NCBI RefSeq assembly: GCF_014196795.1
Contig: NZ_JACIEJ010000004.1
Location: 1-64,000 of the forward strand
DNA length: 64,000 bases
Reading direction: 5' to 3'
From: Sagittula marina
GTDB taxonomy: Bacteria > Pseudomonadota > Alphaproteobacteria > Rhodobacterales > Rhodobacteraceae
The notes under the pieces are model-generated. The model ran no database searches, was not told the DNA's origin, and was given only the letters and a program-made list of their open reading frames with translations. This document shows, piece after piece, positions 49,429 to 59,189 of this stretch. The position numbers and the translations under genes are program-made. Position 1 is the stretch's first letter. Each line of letters opens with the position of its first letter.

Positions 49429-49463
49429 AACCGCCACGTATTCCAAAAACGTGGCGGTTTTTT
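49429..49463 (+). terminator. Rho-independent terminator of eno
   Basis: AACCGCCACGT and ACGTGGCGGTT form an 11-bp perfect stem around a 9-base loop, continuing into a six-T run. An open frame that begins inside this hairpin (49451) is therefore unlikely to be the true start of the next gene. Confidence 0.92.
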
Positions 49464-49528
49464 CACGCTTCGATTACGGTAACTCGACTAGGTGGAATTG
49501 CAGGCAATTTGGCAGGAATTCTTGGACG

Positions 49529-50944
49529 GTGACAAAAGCCCCAATTGAAGACCGTCTCGACGATGTCAGACGGGCAGAATACGGCGCCCCCATGGAGGTT
49601 GCTGCGCGTTTGGCGGCGGTGACCGTGACGGCGCTGCTTGTGGGCGTGTTTGGCGGCAATGTGTTGTGCCTGATCTGGCTGACGGTGCATCTGGTGTCTC
49701 AGGCGACGTTTGCCGGGTTGCTGTTTCGGCGGTTCCCCGTGCCTGACCGCCTGGCCTTCCCGATTGCCATCGGTCTGTATGCCTTCATGATCGTGAACTA
49801 TTCCATTTACCCGCTGTATCTGATCGCGTTGAACCAGAATATCGCCCTGCTGACCGTCGCGAGTTTTGCGCTGGTCGGGCAAGTCACCTACATTCAGCAA
49901 CGCCGATTGTTGGAGCCGCATATCGTGGCCACGGACGTGATCAGCATGGCCTTGATCCTTGTCACGTTGACGGCCATTCTTTTGCCCTACGCGACGCAAA
50001 TGTCCGATCGGGTGCTGTTGCTGGTCACGCCGGTTGTGTTGTTCGGCTACGTCCTGTCGTCGCTGTTCAGCGGATTGCGACAGCAACGGCTGCTGCGCGA
50101 TACGCAAGCGCGCTACGCGTCCTCTCAGAAAGCGCGGGCGCTGAACCAGTTCGTCGGCGGCGTGGCGCATGATTTCAACAATCAACTGACTGCGATCCTT
50201 GGGCATCTGGAGCTGTATGAGCTGCTGGACAACCCGGAGGAACAACGGCAGGCGTTGTCTGAAAGCCGTGCTGCCGCCCGTCGCGCCGCGCTGACGGTCC
50301 AGCAGCTTCTGACGTCATCGGGGCGCACGCGGCTGTCGCCGGCGCAGGTGCCGATGGACGCGTTTCTCAACCACCTCAAGGCCATGCTGCCCGACTTGCT
50401 GGGCCCGGGGATGCGCGTGACGGTCACGGCACCACCGTCGACACAGACCGCCTGGGTCGATGCGGATATGCTGGAAACCTGCATGGTTCAGATTTGTCTG
50501 AACGCACAGGATGCTTCTGTGGGCACGGGGCGCGTGCGCATCTGGGCGGAAACCTGCACCCAGCTTCCGCCACAGGAGCAGCCCATTGGCTCAGAGCCGC
50601 CCTGGACTGTTCTATGGATCGAGGACGACGGGCCCGGTGTCTCGCCGGAGGCGTTGCCCCAACTGGCGGAGCCGTTTTATACCACCAAATCCACCAGCGA
50701 GGGCGCGGGGCTTGGCCTGTCCGCCGTGGCCGGATTCGCGCGGCAATCCGGCGGCCAGCTCATGATCCGAAGCGCGCCCGAGACAGGTTTGCAGGTCGGC
50801 ATCGCGCTCCCGTCGAACGCACCGTGTCCCGGCGTCCAGACGAAGCAGCAGGAGCGCGCGAAACGTGCGTCGTCACCAAAGCCTGACATGACAACGCCAA
50901 GGCGCTCCCCCAAACGGACGCAAGTTCAGGTCTCTGGTTCCTGA
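49529..50944 (+). CDS. Membrane histidine kinase
   Basis: A 471-residue sensor kinase starting at GTG 49529 (AGGAA upstream); earlier in-frame ATGs lie inside the eno terminator. Six N-terminal membrane helices are followed by the H-box GGVAHDFNNQLTAIL, N-box LNAQDA, G1 EDDGPGVS and G2 GAGLGLSA, as in NtrB-like kinases with the HDFNN motif. No response regulator lies next door. Its stop overlaps the convergent ccmE by 19 bp. Confidence 0.82.
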   Translation: MTKAPIEDRLDDVRRAEYGAPMEVAARLAAVTVTALLVGVFGGNVLCLIWLTVHLVSQATFAGLLFRRFPVPDRLAFPIAIGLYAFMIVNYSIYPLYLIALNQNIALLTVASFALVGQVTYIQQRRLLEPHIVATDVISMALILVTLTAILLPYATQMSDRVLLLVTPVVLFGYVLSSLFSGLRQQRLLRDTQARYASSQKARALNQFVGGVAHDFNNQLTAILGHLELYELLDNPEEQRQALSESRAAARRAALTVQQLLTSSGRTRLSPAQVPMDAFLNHLKAMLPDLLGPGMRVTVTAPPSTQTAWVDADMLETCMVQICLNAQDASVGTGRVRIWAETCTQLPPQEQPIGSEPPWTVLWIEDDGPGVSPEALPQLAEPFYTTKSTSEGAGLGLSAVAGFARQSGGQLMIRSAPETGLQVGIALPSNAPCPGVQTKQQERAKRASSPKPDMTTPRRSPKRTQVQVSGS

Positions 50945-51375
50945 TACATTCCTTGGGCCTTGAGCGCGTCGACAACTTCCTTGGGCATGTAGGTTTCGTC
51001 ATGCTTGGCGAGGATCTCAGAGGCCTGAAACACGCCTTCTACATAACGGCCGGTGCCAACCATCCCCTGGTTTTCCTCAAAGAGATCGGGCAGCACGCCG
51101 GTAAAGACCACGGGCACTGTCGCGCCGCCATCGGTGACGGAAAAGCGGATGGTTTCGCCATCGTCACGGACCAGGGTCCCCTCTTCGACCAGGCCACCGA
51201 TGCGGAACACTTCCGTTTCGGTGGGCGGCGCCTCCATCACCTGGCTGGGCGAGCGAAAGAAATTGATCCCGTCGCGCATGGCGTAGCCGATCAACCCGGT
51301 CGAGACGATCAGAGCCACCGCCGCCAAAGCGACCACTTGGATTCGGCGTTGCTTTTTCAGCGATTTCAGGGCCAT
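50926..51375 (-). CDS. ccmE: Cytochrome c maturation protein, heme chaperone
   Basis: A 149-residue periplasmic protein anchored by one N-terminal helix. The HDETYMP motif near residue 124 holds the heme-binding His. CcmE receives heme from CcmC and passes it to CcmF/H. Other ccm genes are not adjacent, as is common in this group. Its 3' end overlaps the kinase gene. Confidence 0.95.
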   Translation of the reverse strand: MALKSLKKQRRIQVVALAAVALIVSTGLIGYAMRDGINFFRSPSQVMEAPPTETEVFRIGGLVEEGTLVRDDGETIRFSVTDGGATVPVVFTGVLPDLFEENQGMVGTGRYVEGVFQASEILAKHDETYMPKEVVDALKAQGMYQEPET

Positions 51376-51540
51376 TCACGTTCTCCCGTCACATGAGCGT
51401 ACTGCTATATATGCGATTTTAACGACCAAGGGGAGAGGCGCGTCGATTTGACCGAATTCGGCCGCCCCTCCCCTTTTCTGCGTCGCGAAACAGGCCGGGG
51501 TCCGGGGCAGCACCCCGGCGCCCGCAGAGCCAGGACATCC

Positions 51541-52569
51541 TTACGGGAAACAGGGCGCCAGCATCAGACCGGCGGTTTCGTCGACGCCGAGCATCAGGTT
51601 GGCGTTCTGCATCGCCTGCCCGGACGAGCCTTTGCACAGGTTGTCCAGCGCCGCGACCACGATGACACGGCCCGGCAGGCGGTCCGCCACCACGCCGATA
51701 TGCACGAAGTTCGAGCCGCGCACATGATGCGTCGAAGGCGTCTCCCCCATGGGCAGGACTTCGACAAAAGGCTCATCGGCGTAGGCGGTCCGGAGCGCGG
51801 CGTTGATCGCCTCGGCGTCCCCCCGAACGTAGGCCGTGGCAAGGATTCCGCGGTTGAAGGGGCCAAGATGCGGCGTGAACTGGATCTTCACCTCGCGCCC
51901 TGCGAGCGCGGAAAATTCCTGATCGAACTCCCCCAGGTGCCGGTGCGTGCTGCCCACGGCGTAGGCGTTTGTGCCCTCGGACAGCTCTGCGTGCAGCAGG
52001 TTTTCCTTCAGCGACCGGCCCGCGCCGGACACGCCGCATTGCAGATCGAGGATGATCTCGTCGAGGTCGATCACCCCGCCGGCAATCAGCGGGCGCAGGA
52101 TATACTGGCCGGTCGCGGCGTTGCAGCCGGTTCCAGCGACAAGCCGCGCGCCCTTGATGTCGTCGCGGTAAAATTCGGTCAGCCCGTAAACGGCTTCTGT
52201 CTGCATCTCCTTGGCCGCGTGGTCGTTGCCGTACCACTGCTTGTACGCCTCCGGGTCGCGCAGCCGGAAGTCCGCCGAGAGGTCGACGATCTTGACCGTC
52301 TTCGGCAGCTTGGAGATCACCTCCTGCGAGGTCTTATGCGGCAGCGCGCAGAAACACAGGTCGATCTGGTCAAAGTCGATCTGCTCCCATGTCACCAGTT
52401 CCGGCAGGTCGAGGTGACGCAGATGCGGGAACACGGACGCCAGCGGCTGCCCGGCCTTGGAATTCGCGGCCAGCGCGGTGATCCTGAACGAAGGATGCGT
52501 GGCGATGAGCCGGATCAGTTCCGCGCCGGTGTAGCCGGACGCGCCGATGATGGCGATGGATTGGGTCAT
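51541..52569 (-). CDS. argC: N-acetyl-gamma-glutamyl-phosphate reductase
   Basis: A 342-residue NADPH enzyme of arginine synthesis. [15 protein letters not shown] is the Rossmann loop, and [12 protein letters not shown] carries the catalytic Cys near residue 150. It reduces N-acetylglutamyl phosphate to the semialdehyde. An 11-residue leader ORF with a strong ribosome site lies 72 bp upstream on the same strand. Confidence 0.96.
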   Translation of the reverse strand: MTQSIAIIGASGYTGAELIRLIATHPSFRITALAANSKAGQPLASVFPHLRHLDLPELVTWEQIDFDQIDLCFCALPHKTSQEVISKLPKTVKIVDLSADFRLRDPEAYKQWYGNDHAAKEMQTEAVYGLTEFYRDDIKGARLVAGTGCNAATGQYILRPLIAGGVIDLDEIILDLQCGVSGAGRSLKENLLHAELSEGTNAYAVGSTHRHLGEFDQEFSALAGREVKIQFTPHLGPFNRGILATAYVRGDAEAINAALRTAYADEPFVEVLPMGETPSTHHVRGSNFVHIGVVADRLPGRVIVVAALDNLCKGSSGQAMQNANLMLGVDETAGLMLAPCFP

Positions 52570-52641
52570 GAGACACCTCGAATTTTCAGAAAGCAGGACA
52601 CAGGCATGGGCACCGCACCGAGGATCGGGCGGATGGCGGCT

Positions 52642-52677
52642 TTATCGTCGGCTGAGAGGCGCGATAATGTCATACAT
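52642..52677 (-). CDS. Candidate leader peptide of argC (MYDIIAPLSRR)
   Basis: An 11-codon frame MYDIIAPLSRR ends with two consecutive CGA arginine codons and TAA. AAGGAG (52690-52685) is seven bases before the ATG, a stronger site than that of argC itself. A short peptide ending in Arg-Arg before an arginine gene fits a ribosome-mediated attenuation or arrest leader. No terminator hairpin is obvious between the peptide and argC, so the mechanism is open. Confidence 0.5.
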   Translation of the reverse strand: MYDIIAPLSRR

Positions 52678-52759
52678 GCAAGGTCTCCTTGGCTTTGAGA
52701 TACCCTGTCTCCCCCCCGGTTTCAACAACGGAACACGCGCAAAGCCACGAGGCGAGCGG

Positions 52760-52784
52760 AGTATAAATCAATCGCGTTTATACT
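52760..52784. promoter_or_regulatory. Inverted repeat upstream of the BLUF gene
   Basis: AGTATAAA and TTTATACT are perfect 8-bp arms separated by 9 bp, an AT-rich element in GC-rich surroundings, 175 bp before the BLUF start. It is a probable operator or promoter core of unknown regulator. Confidence 0.4.
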
Positions 52785-52958
52785 TTGGCGCGTGAAAGTC
52801 AGCTGTGGGTCGTCGTTTTTGGCGTGTCTCCAAACGGGCGATTAAGATTTGAATGGAATCATCTGAAACGTGGGAATGACCCACGAGGCGGCAGAAGTCC
52901 CTGGAGGCGCGCGCTGGCAGAGCTGTGAGGCCTGACCATCGTGCCAAGGAGGTGACAA

Positions 52959-53576
52959 ATGTCCACACACATGCATACCGAATTGAGTGGCCCGGTCGTA
53001 CGGGTGGCCACGGGGCGCGGATACACCGGCATGGCTGTCGCGGATTTCAGCGACGTTCTTGGCAAGGCTGATGACAAGGCCACGTCCAAGACTGCGGAGT
53101 TGTATCGCGCGATTTATATCAGCCATACCCGCAACCGCCTGCCAGATCAGCAGCTCGATGCGCTGATGACGGATCTGCATCGGCAACATGCCATCTGCGG
53201 CATCTCGGGCCTGCTGCTGTACAAATCGCGCACCTTTTTTGAAATCATCGAAGGCCCGCAGCACACGGTCGACCGGACGCTGGACCGGATCTTTGCCGAT
53301 CCGCGTCACTACAAGATGAAGGTGATGCTGTATCAACGCGCGCCGAGCCGCAGGTTTGATGGCTGGTCCATGGGGTTTCGCAGGCTGGATGGCCGCAAGA
53401 CCAGGCAGACCTGCTATTTCACCCTGACGCGGCGCGCGTTGGAAGAAAGGTTCCCCCGGGGCGCGACCAAGGAAATCATGTATTTCCTGCGCGCCTATCT
53501 GGAGGCGCGTTTCACCCTTCCACCACAACAGGAGATCGCGGTGCGCTGCCGCGTAAACCCCAGGCTGAACGCCTGA
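52959..53576 (+). CDS. BLUF-domain protein with altered flavin-site residues
   Basis: A 205-residue protein. Residues 47-143 are a BLUF (blue-light, FAD) domain: AIYISHTRN, GISGLLLYKS, TFFEIIEGP, RHYKMKVMLY and GWSMGF. Aligned to AppA by spacing, Tyr21, Trp104 and Met106 are kept (Tyr53, Trp136, Met138). Asn45 is His77 and Gln63 is Glu95, the flavin-contacting pair needed for the normal photocycle. A basic C-terminal extension (about 60 residues) follows. It may sense light atypically or bind no flavin. Confidence 0.8.
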   Translation: MSTHMHTELSGPVVRVATGRGYTGMAVADFSDVLGKADDKATSKTAELYRAIYISHTRNRLPDQQLDALMTDLHRQHAICGISGLLLYKSRTFFEIIEGPQHTVDRTLDRIFADPRHYKMKVMLYQRAPSRRFDGWSMGFRRLDGRKTRQTCYFTLTRRALEERFPRGATKEIMYFLRAYLEARFTLPPQQEIAVRCRVNPRLNA

Positions 53577-53588
53577 GCCGCTGTGCGA

Positions 53589-54401
53589 TCACACAGATTC
53601 GAAGATGATCTGGTGCCTCAGAAAGCTGGTGGCGTGGCGCGAGACCCTGGCCGGGTCACCGGTGGTGAGGAACTTCGAGGTGGTGCCGCTGCCCAGCATG
53701 TTCGGGTGACGGTCGAGATAATCCGCGAGGCTGTCGGGCACCAGATCCGCCTGGCTGAACAGCCTCACATCCGCGCCGAGGGCGTCCTGGAAGATGTCGA
53801 ACATCAGCGGGTAGTGCGTGCAGCCAAGGATCGCCGCCTGCGGCCTCGGCATCTTGCGCTTGAGGGCATCGACGTGGGAGCGCACGAGCGCCTCGGCCAG
53901 GATCATGTCACCGTCTTCGATGGCGTCCACCAGACCGCCGCAGGCCTGTGCCTCCACATCGACGCCGATGGCGCGGAAGGACAGCTCGCGCTGAAAGGCA
54001 CGGCTGCTGACGGTGGCGGGCGTGGCAAAGAGCGCCACATGGTTGACGGCCACTTCGCGTGGGGGAGAGTTGTCGCCCCATTGCCGTTCGGTCATGGCTT
54101 CGATCAGCGGGACAAAGACGCCGAGCACCCGCTTGTCGCGGGGAATCCAGTTTTCCTGCATCCGGCGCAGCGCCGCGGCGCTGGCGGTGTTGCAGGCGAG
54201 GACCACCAGATCGCAGCCTTCGTCGAACAGGCGCGACACGGCCTTGGTCGTCAGGTCGTAGATGTCATCGGCGTCGCGGACACCGTAGGGCGCGTGGGCG
54301 CTGTCGGCGAAATAGACGAAGGGCACATCCGGCAGCCGCCTCACCGCTGCATCCAGCACGGTCAGGCCGCCCAGACCTGAATCGAAAACGCCAACTGCCA
54401 T
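53589..54401 (-). CDS. murI: Glutamate racemase
   Basis: A 270-residue enzyme supplying D-glutamate for peptidoglycan. [13 protein letters not shown] and [10 protein letters not shown] lie at the N-terminus, with the two catalytic Cys in ACNTASA and GCTHYPL. The length is typical. It is convergent with the BLUF gene, 12 bp apart. Confidence 0.95.
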   Translation of the reverse strand: MAVGVFDSGLGGLTVLDAAVRRLPDVPFVYFADSAHAPYGVRDADDIYDLTTKAVSRLFDEGCDLVVLACNTASAAALRRMQENWIPRDKRVLGVFVPLIEAMTERQWGDNSPPREVAVNHVALFATPATVSSRAFQRELSFRAIGVDVEAQACGGLVDAIEDGDMILAEALVRSHVDALKRKMPRPQAAILGCTHYPLMFDIFQDALGADVRLFSQADLVPDSLADYLDRHPNMLGSGTTSKFLTTGDPARVSRHATSFLRHQIIFESV

Positions 54402-54524
54402 GTCTTTCGCCTTTTCACCCGCGCGGTCTCGGTGCCGCGTCTGTGCCTCGATTGCGCCCGCGCCGGTCCTTGGACAGATGGCGCGGTCATGGACATCTCA
54501 TAAGAGGCTTTTGCGGGGAAATCC

Positions 54525-54559
54525 ATCACGGCGCGCGCCTATGATGCGCGCGCCGTGAT
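54525..54559. repeat. Large hairpin between murI and ior
   Basis: ATCACGGCGCGCGC and GCGCGCGCCGTGAT form a perfect 14-bp stem around a 7-base loop. It lies after the stop of the ior gene and before murI. There is no T-run; it may be a Rho-assisted terminator or mRNA stabiliser. Confidence 0.55.
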
Positions 54560-54586
54560 CTGTGGTGAAATGACACCGCCCGGCGG

Positions 54587-57500
54587 CTATTCCGCTGCCT
54601 GTGCCATGCCTTTTCCGCCATTGCGCAAGGCGGCGAGCAGCTCTTCGCGGCGCTTTTCTGCCGTTGCGGCGTTGGCGAGTTTCACCGGGCCAAAGCCGCG
54701 GATGCTGAGCGGCAGTTCGGCCAGGGCAATCAACGGCTCCATGATCTCGGGCGCAGCCTTTGGAAGCCATGCGTGCATGTCAGCCTCGTACTGCGCGATC
54801 AGGGCACGCTCCATGCGGCGTTCCTCGGTCCGGCCGAAGGGGTCGAGCGCGGTGCCGCGCAGGCGTTTCATCCGTGCCAGCCAGCGAAAGCCGGTGAGCA
54901 TCCTGGGGCCGAAGGTCTTCTTCTTGGGGCGACCGTCGCTGCCCTCCTCGCTCATCAAGGGCGGGGCGAGGTGGAAGGTCATCTTGAAATCACCGTCAAA
55001 GGTGTCGCGCGCCTTTTGCTCGGTCTCCAGATGCAAGCGGGCCACTTCGTATTCATCCTTGTAGGCCAAGAGCTTGTGGTAGCCTTTTGCCACGGCTTCC
55101 TTCAGCTTTGGATCCTGGATCGGGCGCAGCATGTCGCGGTAGCGCGCGGCGAGGTCCTCGTTCTGGTAGGCGGTCAGATGCTCCGCACGAAAGGCGATTT
55201 TCTCATCGAGCGATTTGGGTTTGCTGATGACGTTGGGTTTGAGCATCCCGGCTGCGTCCTCGGGGTACAGCACAGCCCAACGGCCAATGTCGAAGGCGCG
55301 CAGGTTGGCCGCAACCGCCGCACCGTTCAGCTCGATCGCCTGCTGGATCGCGTCGAGCGACAGGGGCACCAGCCCGCGCTGCCACGCCGCGCCAAGGATC
55401 ATGATGTTGGAAAAGATCGAATCCCCCATGGTGGCGCGCGCCAGCTCTGACGCGTCAAAGAAGGCGGCCCGCTCTTTCAGGCGTGCCTGCAGGGCCAGGG
55501 TCAACCGGTCGGCGGGCAGCTGGAATTCGGTGTTGCGGGTGAATTCGCCGGTGATGATCTCGTGGCTGTTGACCACGGCGCCGGTGCGGCCCGTGCGGGT
55601 CAGGCCAAGCGTTTTCGCCCCCGCAGAGACGACCAGATCACCGCCGATCAGCGCGTCCGCCTCGCCCGTGGCGACACGGACGGCGCTGATGTCTTCGGGC
55701 CGCTCTGCCAGACGCAGGTGAATGTGTACCGCACCGCCCTTCTGTGCCAGACCGGCCATTTCCATCATGCCCGCGCCCTTGCCGTCGATCTGCGCGGCCT
55801 GCGCCAGCACCGCACCGATGGTGACGACGCCGGTGCCGCCGACCCCGGTGATGACCACGTTCCAGGTGCCGTCGATCCTGGGCAGGACGGCGTCGGGAAG
55901 GTCGGGCAGCTCCAGCGTCTTGGTCTGCGCCTTGCGCACCGTCGCCCCTTCGAGGGTGACGAAGGAGGGGCAGAACCCCTTGAGGCAGGAGAAATCTTTG
56001 TTGCAGGCGGATTGGTCGATGGCCCGTTTGCGGCCCAGTTCGGTTTCCTCCGGCACGATGGCGACGCAGTTGGACTGTACGCCACAATCGCCGCAGCCTT
56101 CGCAGACGTCGGTGTTGATGAAAACCCGCTTGTCCGGGTCGGGGAACAGCCCCCGCTTGCGGCGGCGGCGCTTTTCGGCGGCGCAGGTCTGGACGTACAG
56201 CAGGACGGACACGCCTTCCTGCTTGGCCATGCTGCGCTGCACCTCGTCGAGGTCTTCGCGTTCGTGCAGCGTTACGCCGTCAGGGTAGCCGTTGGACACG
56301 TCTTCCTTCTGGTCATAGACCACCGCCACGCGGCTGACGCCCATGGCGCGGACCTCGGCGGCAATACGCTGGGGCGAGAGGCCGCCCTCGTTCGCCTGCC
56401 CGCCGGTCATGGCGACGGCGTCGTTGTAAAGGATCTTGTAGGTGATGTTGGTGTTCGCCGCGAGCGCCGCGCGGATCGCCTGAACGCCGGAGTGGTTGTA
56501 GGTGCCATCCCCGAGGTTCTGGAACACATGCGGGGTGGTGGAAAACGGCGCCTCCCCGATCCAGTTCGCGCCCTCGGCCCCCATGTGGGTAAAGCCGGAG
56601 GTCTCGCGGTCCATCCACTGCACCATGTAGTGACAGCCGATGCCCGCGTAGGCGCGGCTGCCGTCAGGCACCTTGGTCGACGAGTTGTGCGGACAGCCGG
56701 CACAGAACCACGGCGTGCGGGCGGCGATTTCCTCGGCATTGTCGGCGCGATTGGCCTCTTCGATGCGGGTGAGACCGGCCTTGACGCCATCGGTGCCCCT
56801 GCCCTCTTCGATGAGGATATCGCCGAGTTTCTGCGCGATCCAGACCGGGTCGAGCGCGCCCCGCGTGGGGAACAGCTCTTCGCGGTGCATCGCGCCGGAG
56901 CCGCCCTTGTACCAGCCGTAGACGCGGCGCCCGCGACGGTCGTCGAAGATCGCCTCCTTGACCTGCACTTCGATCAGCTTGCGCTTCTCCTCGACGATGA
57001 CGATCAGGTCCAGCCCTTCGGCCCAGTCGTGAAAGCCCTGCATGTCGAGCGGGAAGACCTGCCCGACCTTGTAGGTGGTGATGCCGAGGCGCTCTGCCTC
57101 TGCCTCGTCGATGCCAAGCAGCGCCATGGCGTGTTGCAGATCGAGCCAGTTCTTGCCCGCCGAGACGAAGCCGATCTTGGCCCCCGGCTTCCCCCAGACG
57201 CGTTTGTCCATGCCGTTGGCGCGGCTGAAGGCTTCGGCGGCAAAGCGTTTGTGGTCGATCATGCGCGTTTCCTGCGCATGGGGCGTGTCGCCCAGACGGA
57301 TGTTCAGACCGCCCTCCGGCATGGGGAAATCCGGCGTGACCAGCTGCACGCGATCCGGGCGGCCATCAACGACGGCCGTGGCCTCGACCGTGTCTTTCAT
57401 GGTCTTGAGGCCAACCCAAACCCCGGCAAAGCGGCTGAGCGCGTAGCCATAAATGCCGTAATCGAGGATTTCCTGCACGCCTGCGGGACTGACAACGGGC

Positions 57501-58003
57501 ATGTAGGCGTCCACCAGCGCCCATTCGGACTGGTGCAGAACGGTGGAGGATTCGCCGGTGTGGTCGTCGCCCATGGCCATCAGCACGCCGCCATGCTGCG
57601 ACGTTCCGGCCATGTTGGCGTGGCGCATGGCGTCGCCGGAACGGTCCACCCCCGGCCCCTTGCCGTACCAAAGACCAAAGACGCCGTCGAACTTGCCCTC
57701 GCCGCGCAGTTCCGCCTGCTGGGCACCCCAAAGGGCCGTGGCGGCGAGGTCCTCGTTCAGCCCCTCCTGAAAAAGAATATCGTTTTCATGCAACTGTTTT
57801 TGGGCGCGGTGCATTTGCATATCGACGGCGCCGAGTGGCGAGCCCCTGTAGCCAGTGCAATATCCGGCGGTGTTCAGACCCGCAGCGCGGTCGCGCGCCT
57901 TTTGAGTCAACATCAGCCGAACAAGTGCTTGCGTGCCGTTCAACAGGACCGTGTCCTTTGTCAGGTCGAACCTGTCATTCAGGGTAATCCGATGCTTGCT
58001 CAT
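54587..58003 (-). CDS. Indolepyruvate ferredoxin oxidoreductase, fused alpha/beta
   Basis: A 1138-residue single-chain 2-oxoacid:ferredoxin oxidoreductase. It has an N-terminal pyruvate-type and TPP-binding domain (GCPHNSSTKVPDG, GIGCHYMVQW), a ferredoxin motif CEGCGDCGVQSNC near 640 and a C-terminal gamma-type domain (GVGGTGVVTIG). It oxidatively decarboxylates aryl pyruvates from aromatic amino-acid breakdown to aryl-acetyl-CoA. It is divergent from a LysR regulator. Confidence 0.93.
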   Translation of the reverse strand: MSKHRITLNDRFDLTKDTVLLNGTQALVRLMLTQKARDRAAGLNTAGYCTGYRGSPLGAVDMQMHRAQKQLHENDILFQEGLNEDLAATALWGAQQAELRGEGKFDGVFGLWYGKGPGVDRSGDAMRHANMAGTSQHGGVLMAMGDDHTGESSTVLHQSEWALVDAYMPVVSPAGVQEILDYGIYGYALSRFAGVWVGLKTMKDTVEATAVVDGRPDRVQLVTPDFPMPEGGLNIRLGDTPHAQETRMIDHKRFAAEAFSRANGMDKRVWGKPGAKIGFVSAGKNWLDLQHAMALLGIDEAEAERLGITTYKVGQVFPLDMQGFHDWAEGLDLIVIVEEKRKLIEVQVKEAIFDDRRGRRVYGWYKGGSGAMHREELFPTRGALDPVWIAQKLGDILIEEGRGTDGVKAGLTRIEEANRADNAEEIAARTPWFCAGCPHNSSTKVPDGSRAYAGIGCHYMVQWMDRETSGFTHMGAEGANWIGEAPFSTTPHVFQNLGDGTYNHSGVQAIRAALAANTNITYKILYNDAVAMTGGQANEGGLSPQRIAAEVRAMGVSRVAVVYDQKEDVSNGYPDGVTLHEREDLDEVQRSMAKQEGVSVLLYVQTCAAEKRRRRKRGLFPDPDKRVFINTDVCEGCGDCGVQSNCVAIVPEETELGRKRAIDQSACNKDFSCLKGFCPSFVTLEGATVRKAQTKTLELPDLPDAVLPRIDGTWNVVITGVGGTGVVTIGAVLAQAAQIDGKGAGMMEMAGLAQKGGAVHIHLRLAERPEDISAVRVATGEADALIGGDLVVSAGAKTLGLTRTGRTGAVVNSHEIITGEFTRNTEFQLPADRLTLALQARLKERAAFFDASELARATMGDSIFSNIMILGAAWQRGLVPLSLDAIQQAIELNGAAVAANLRAFDIGRWAVLYPEDAAGMLKPNVISKPKSLDEKIAFRAEHLTAYQNEDLAARYRDMLRPIQDPKLKEAVAKGYHKLLAYKDEYEVARLHLETEQKARDTFDGDFKMTFHLAPPLMSEEGSDGRPKKKTFGPRMLTGFRWLARMKRLRGTALDPFGRTEERRMERALIAQYEADMHAWLPKAAPEIMEPLIALAELPLSIRGFGPVKLANAATAEKRREELLAALRNGGKGMAQAAE

Positions 58004-58049
58004 GATACGCCTCCCAACGCTGAGTTTAGAGGCATTATACAGACAAACA

Positions 58050-58068
58050 AGGTCAATGAAACTGACCT
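58050..58068. promoter_or_regulatory. LysR-type box between ior and its regulator
   Basis: AGGTCA-ATGAAAC-TGACCT is a 6+6 bp dyad that contains a T-N11-A LysR box (58053-58065), 47 bp before the ior start and 102 bp before the LysR gene. It is the likely regulator site. Confidence 0.6.
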
Positions 58069-58169
58069 ATGCGTGATTTTTTTCTTAAAGACCGACGCTT
58101 AAATCAAGTTGGTATTCATTTAATCGTTTTCTGCGTCTATGTGTGCGCCAGCAGCTGAAAGTGTAAGAT

Positions 58170-59075
58170 ATGGACTGGGACAAGCTAAGGATATTTCACG
58201 CGGTCGCGGATGCGGGCAGTTTGACCCATGCGGGCGATGCGCTGCATTTGTCGCAATCTGCCGTGTCCCGACAGGTGCGCGCCCTCGAAGAGGCGCTCAA
58301 CACCACCCTGTTCCACCGCCACGCGCGGGGGCTGATTCTCACCGAACAGGGGGAGTTGCTGTTCGAGGCGACCTCTTCGATGATCAAGCGGATCGACAGC
58401 GCCACCGCGCGCATCCGCGACTCCGAAGAAGAGGTGTTCGGCCAGCTCAAGGTGACGACCACGCATGGCTTTGGCGCGCTGTGGCTCGCGCCGCGGCTGG
58501 CGAAACTTTACGACAAATATCCCGACCTCAAGATCGACCTGATGCTGGAGGAGCGCGTGCTCGACCTGCCGATGCGGGAGGCCGACGTTGCCATCCGCAT
58601 GAAGGAGCCGAGCCAGGCCGATCTGATCCGCAAACGGCTGATGTCGATCCGGATGCGGATGTATGCATCACCCGAATACCTTGAGGCGCACGGTGTGCCG
58701 ACGGAAATCTCGGACATTCAGAACCACCGTCTGATCTGCCAAGCGCCCGGCGCACCGCAGGTTATGGCGGGTGAACAGCTGGTTGAATCGCTGCTGGCGC
58801 ATGATGTTCAGACGTCGCTGACGGTGAACAACTACTTTGGCGTCTTGCAAGCCGTGGTTGCAAACCTCGGGATCGGCGTGCTGCCGGATTACATCATCGA
58901 GGACTTCCCCACGATGATCCGCGTGCTACCTGATATAGAAAGCATCGAAGTGCCTGTTTTTCTGGCATATCCAGAAGAACTGCGTCAGTCGAAGCGCGTT
59001 TCGGCCTTCCGCGACTTCGTTCAGGACGAAATTATAGCACACAGACGCCAAAGACGCGCCATGGGCGCCGACTAA
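58170..59075 (+). CDS. LysR-family regulator divergent from ior
   Basis: A 301-residue LysR protein: HTH at the N-terminus (LRIFHAVADAGSLTHAGDAL, SQSAVSRQVRALEE), then an effector-binding domain. Its position opposite the indolepyruvate oxidoreductase with a T-N11-A site between suggests it controls aromatic amino-acid catabolism. Confidence 0.88.
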   Translation: MDWDKLRIFHAVADAGSLTHAGDALHLSQSAVSRQVRALEEALNTTLFHRHARGLILTEQGELLFEATSSMIKRIDSATARIRDSEEEVFGQLKVTTTHGFGALWLAPRLAKLYDKYPDLKIDLMLEERVLDLPMREADVAIRMKEPSQADLIRKRLMSIRMRMYASPEYLEAHGVPTEISDIQNHRLICQAPGAPQVMAGEQLVESLLAHDVQTSLTVNNYFGVLQAVVANLGIGVLPDYIIEDFPTMIRVLPDIESIEVPVFLAYPEELRQSKRVSAFRDFVQDEIIAHRRQRRAMGAD

Positions 59076-59189
59076 ATCAACTCAGGGGAGAAATTCTCAG
59101 TGTGGTATGCGCACAACGCATAACAGCAATGCTGCATCTGCGACATGGTTTTGCTTGCTCGACTCATATCTGATGATTTAATCGGCACA

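Larger units (their letters stand above)
52570..52958. other. Intergenic region between argC and the BLUF gene
   Basis: The 389 bp gap contains the argC leader ORF (52642-52677), a PolyC stretch and an AT-rich inverted repeat (52760-52784) that probably serves the divergent BLUF gene. No other gene is seen. Confidence 0.6.

Noticed and set aside
49451-49528. Upstream start for the histidine kinase at 49451
   Set aside because: It would begin inside the eno terminator hairpin, and the extra residues are not kinase-like.
55562-58102. 846-codon open frame antisense to the indolepyruvate oxidoreductase
   Set aside because: Same composition effect; the minus-strand protein has full family motifs.
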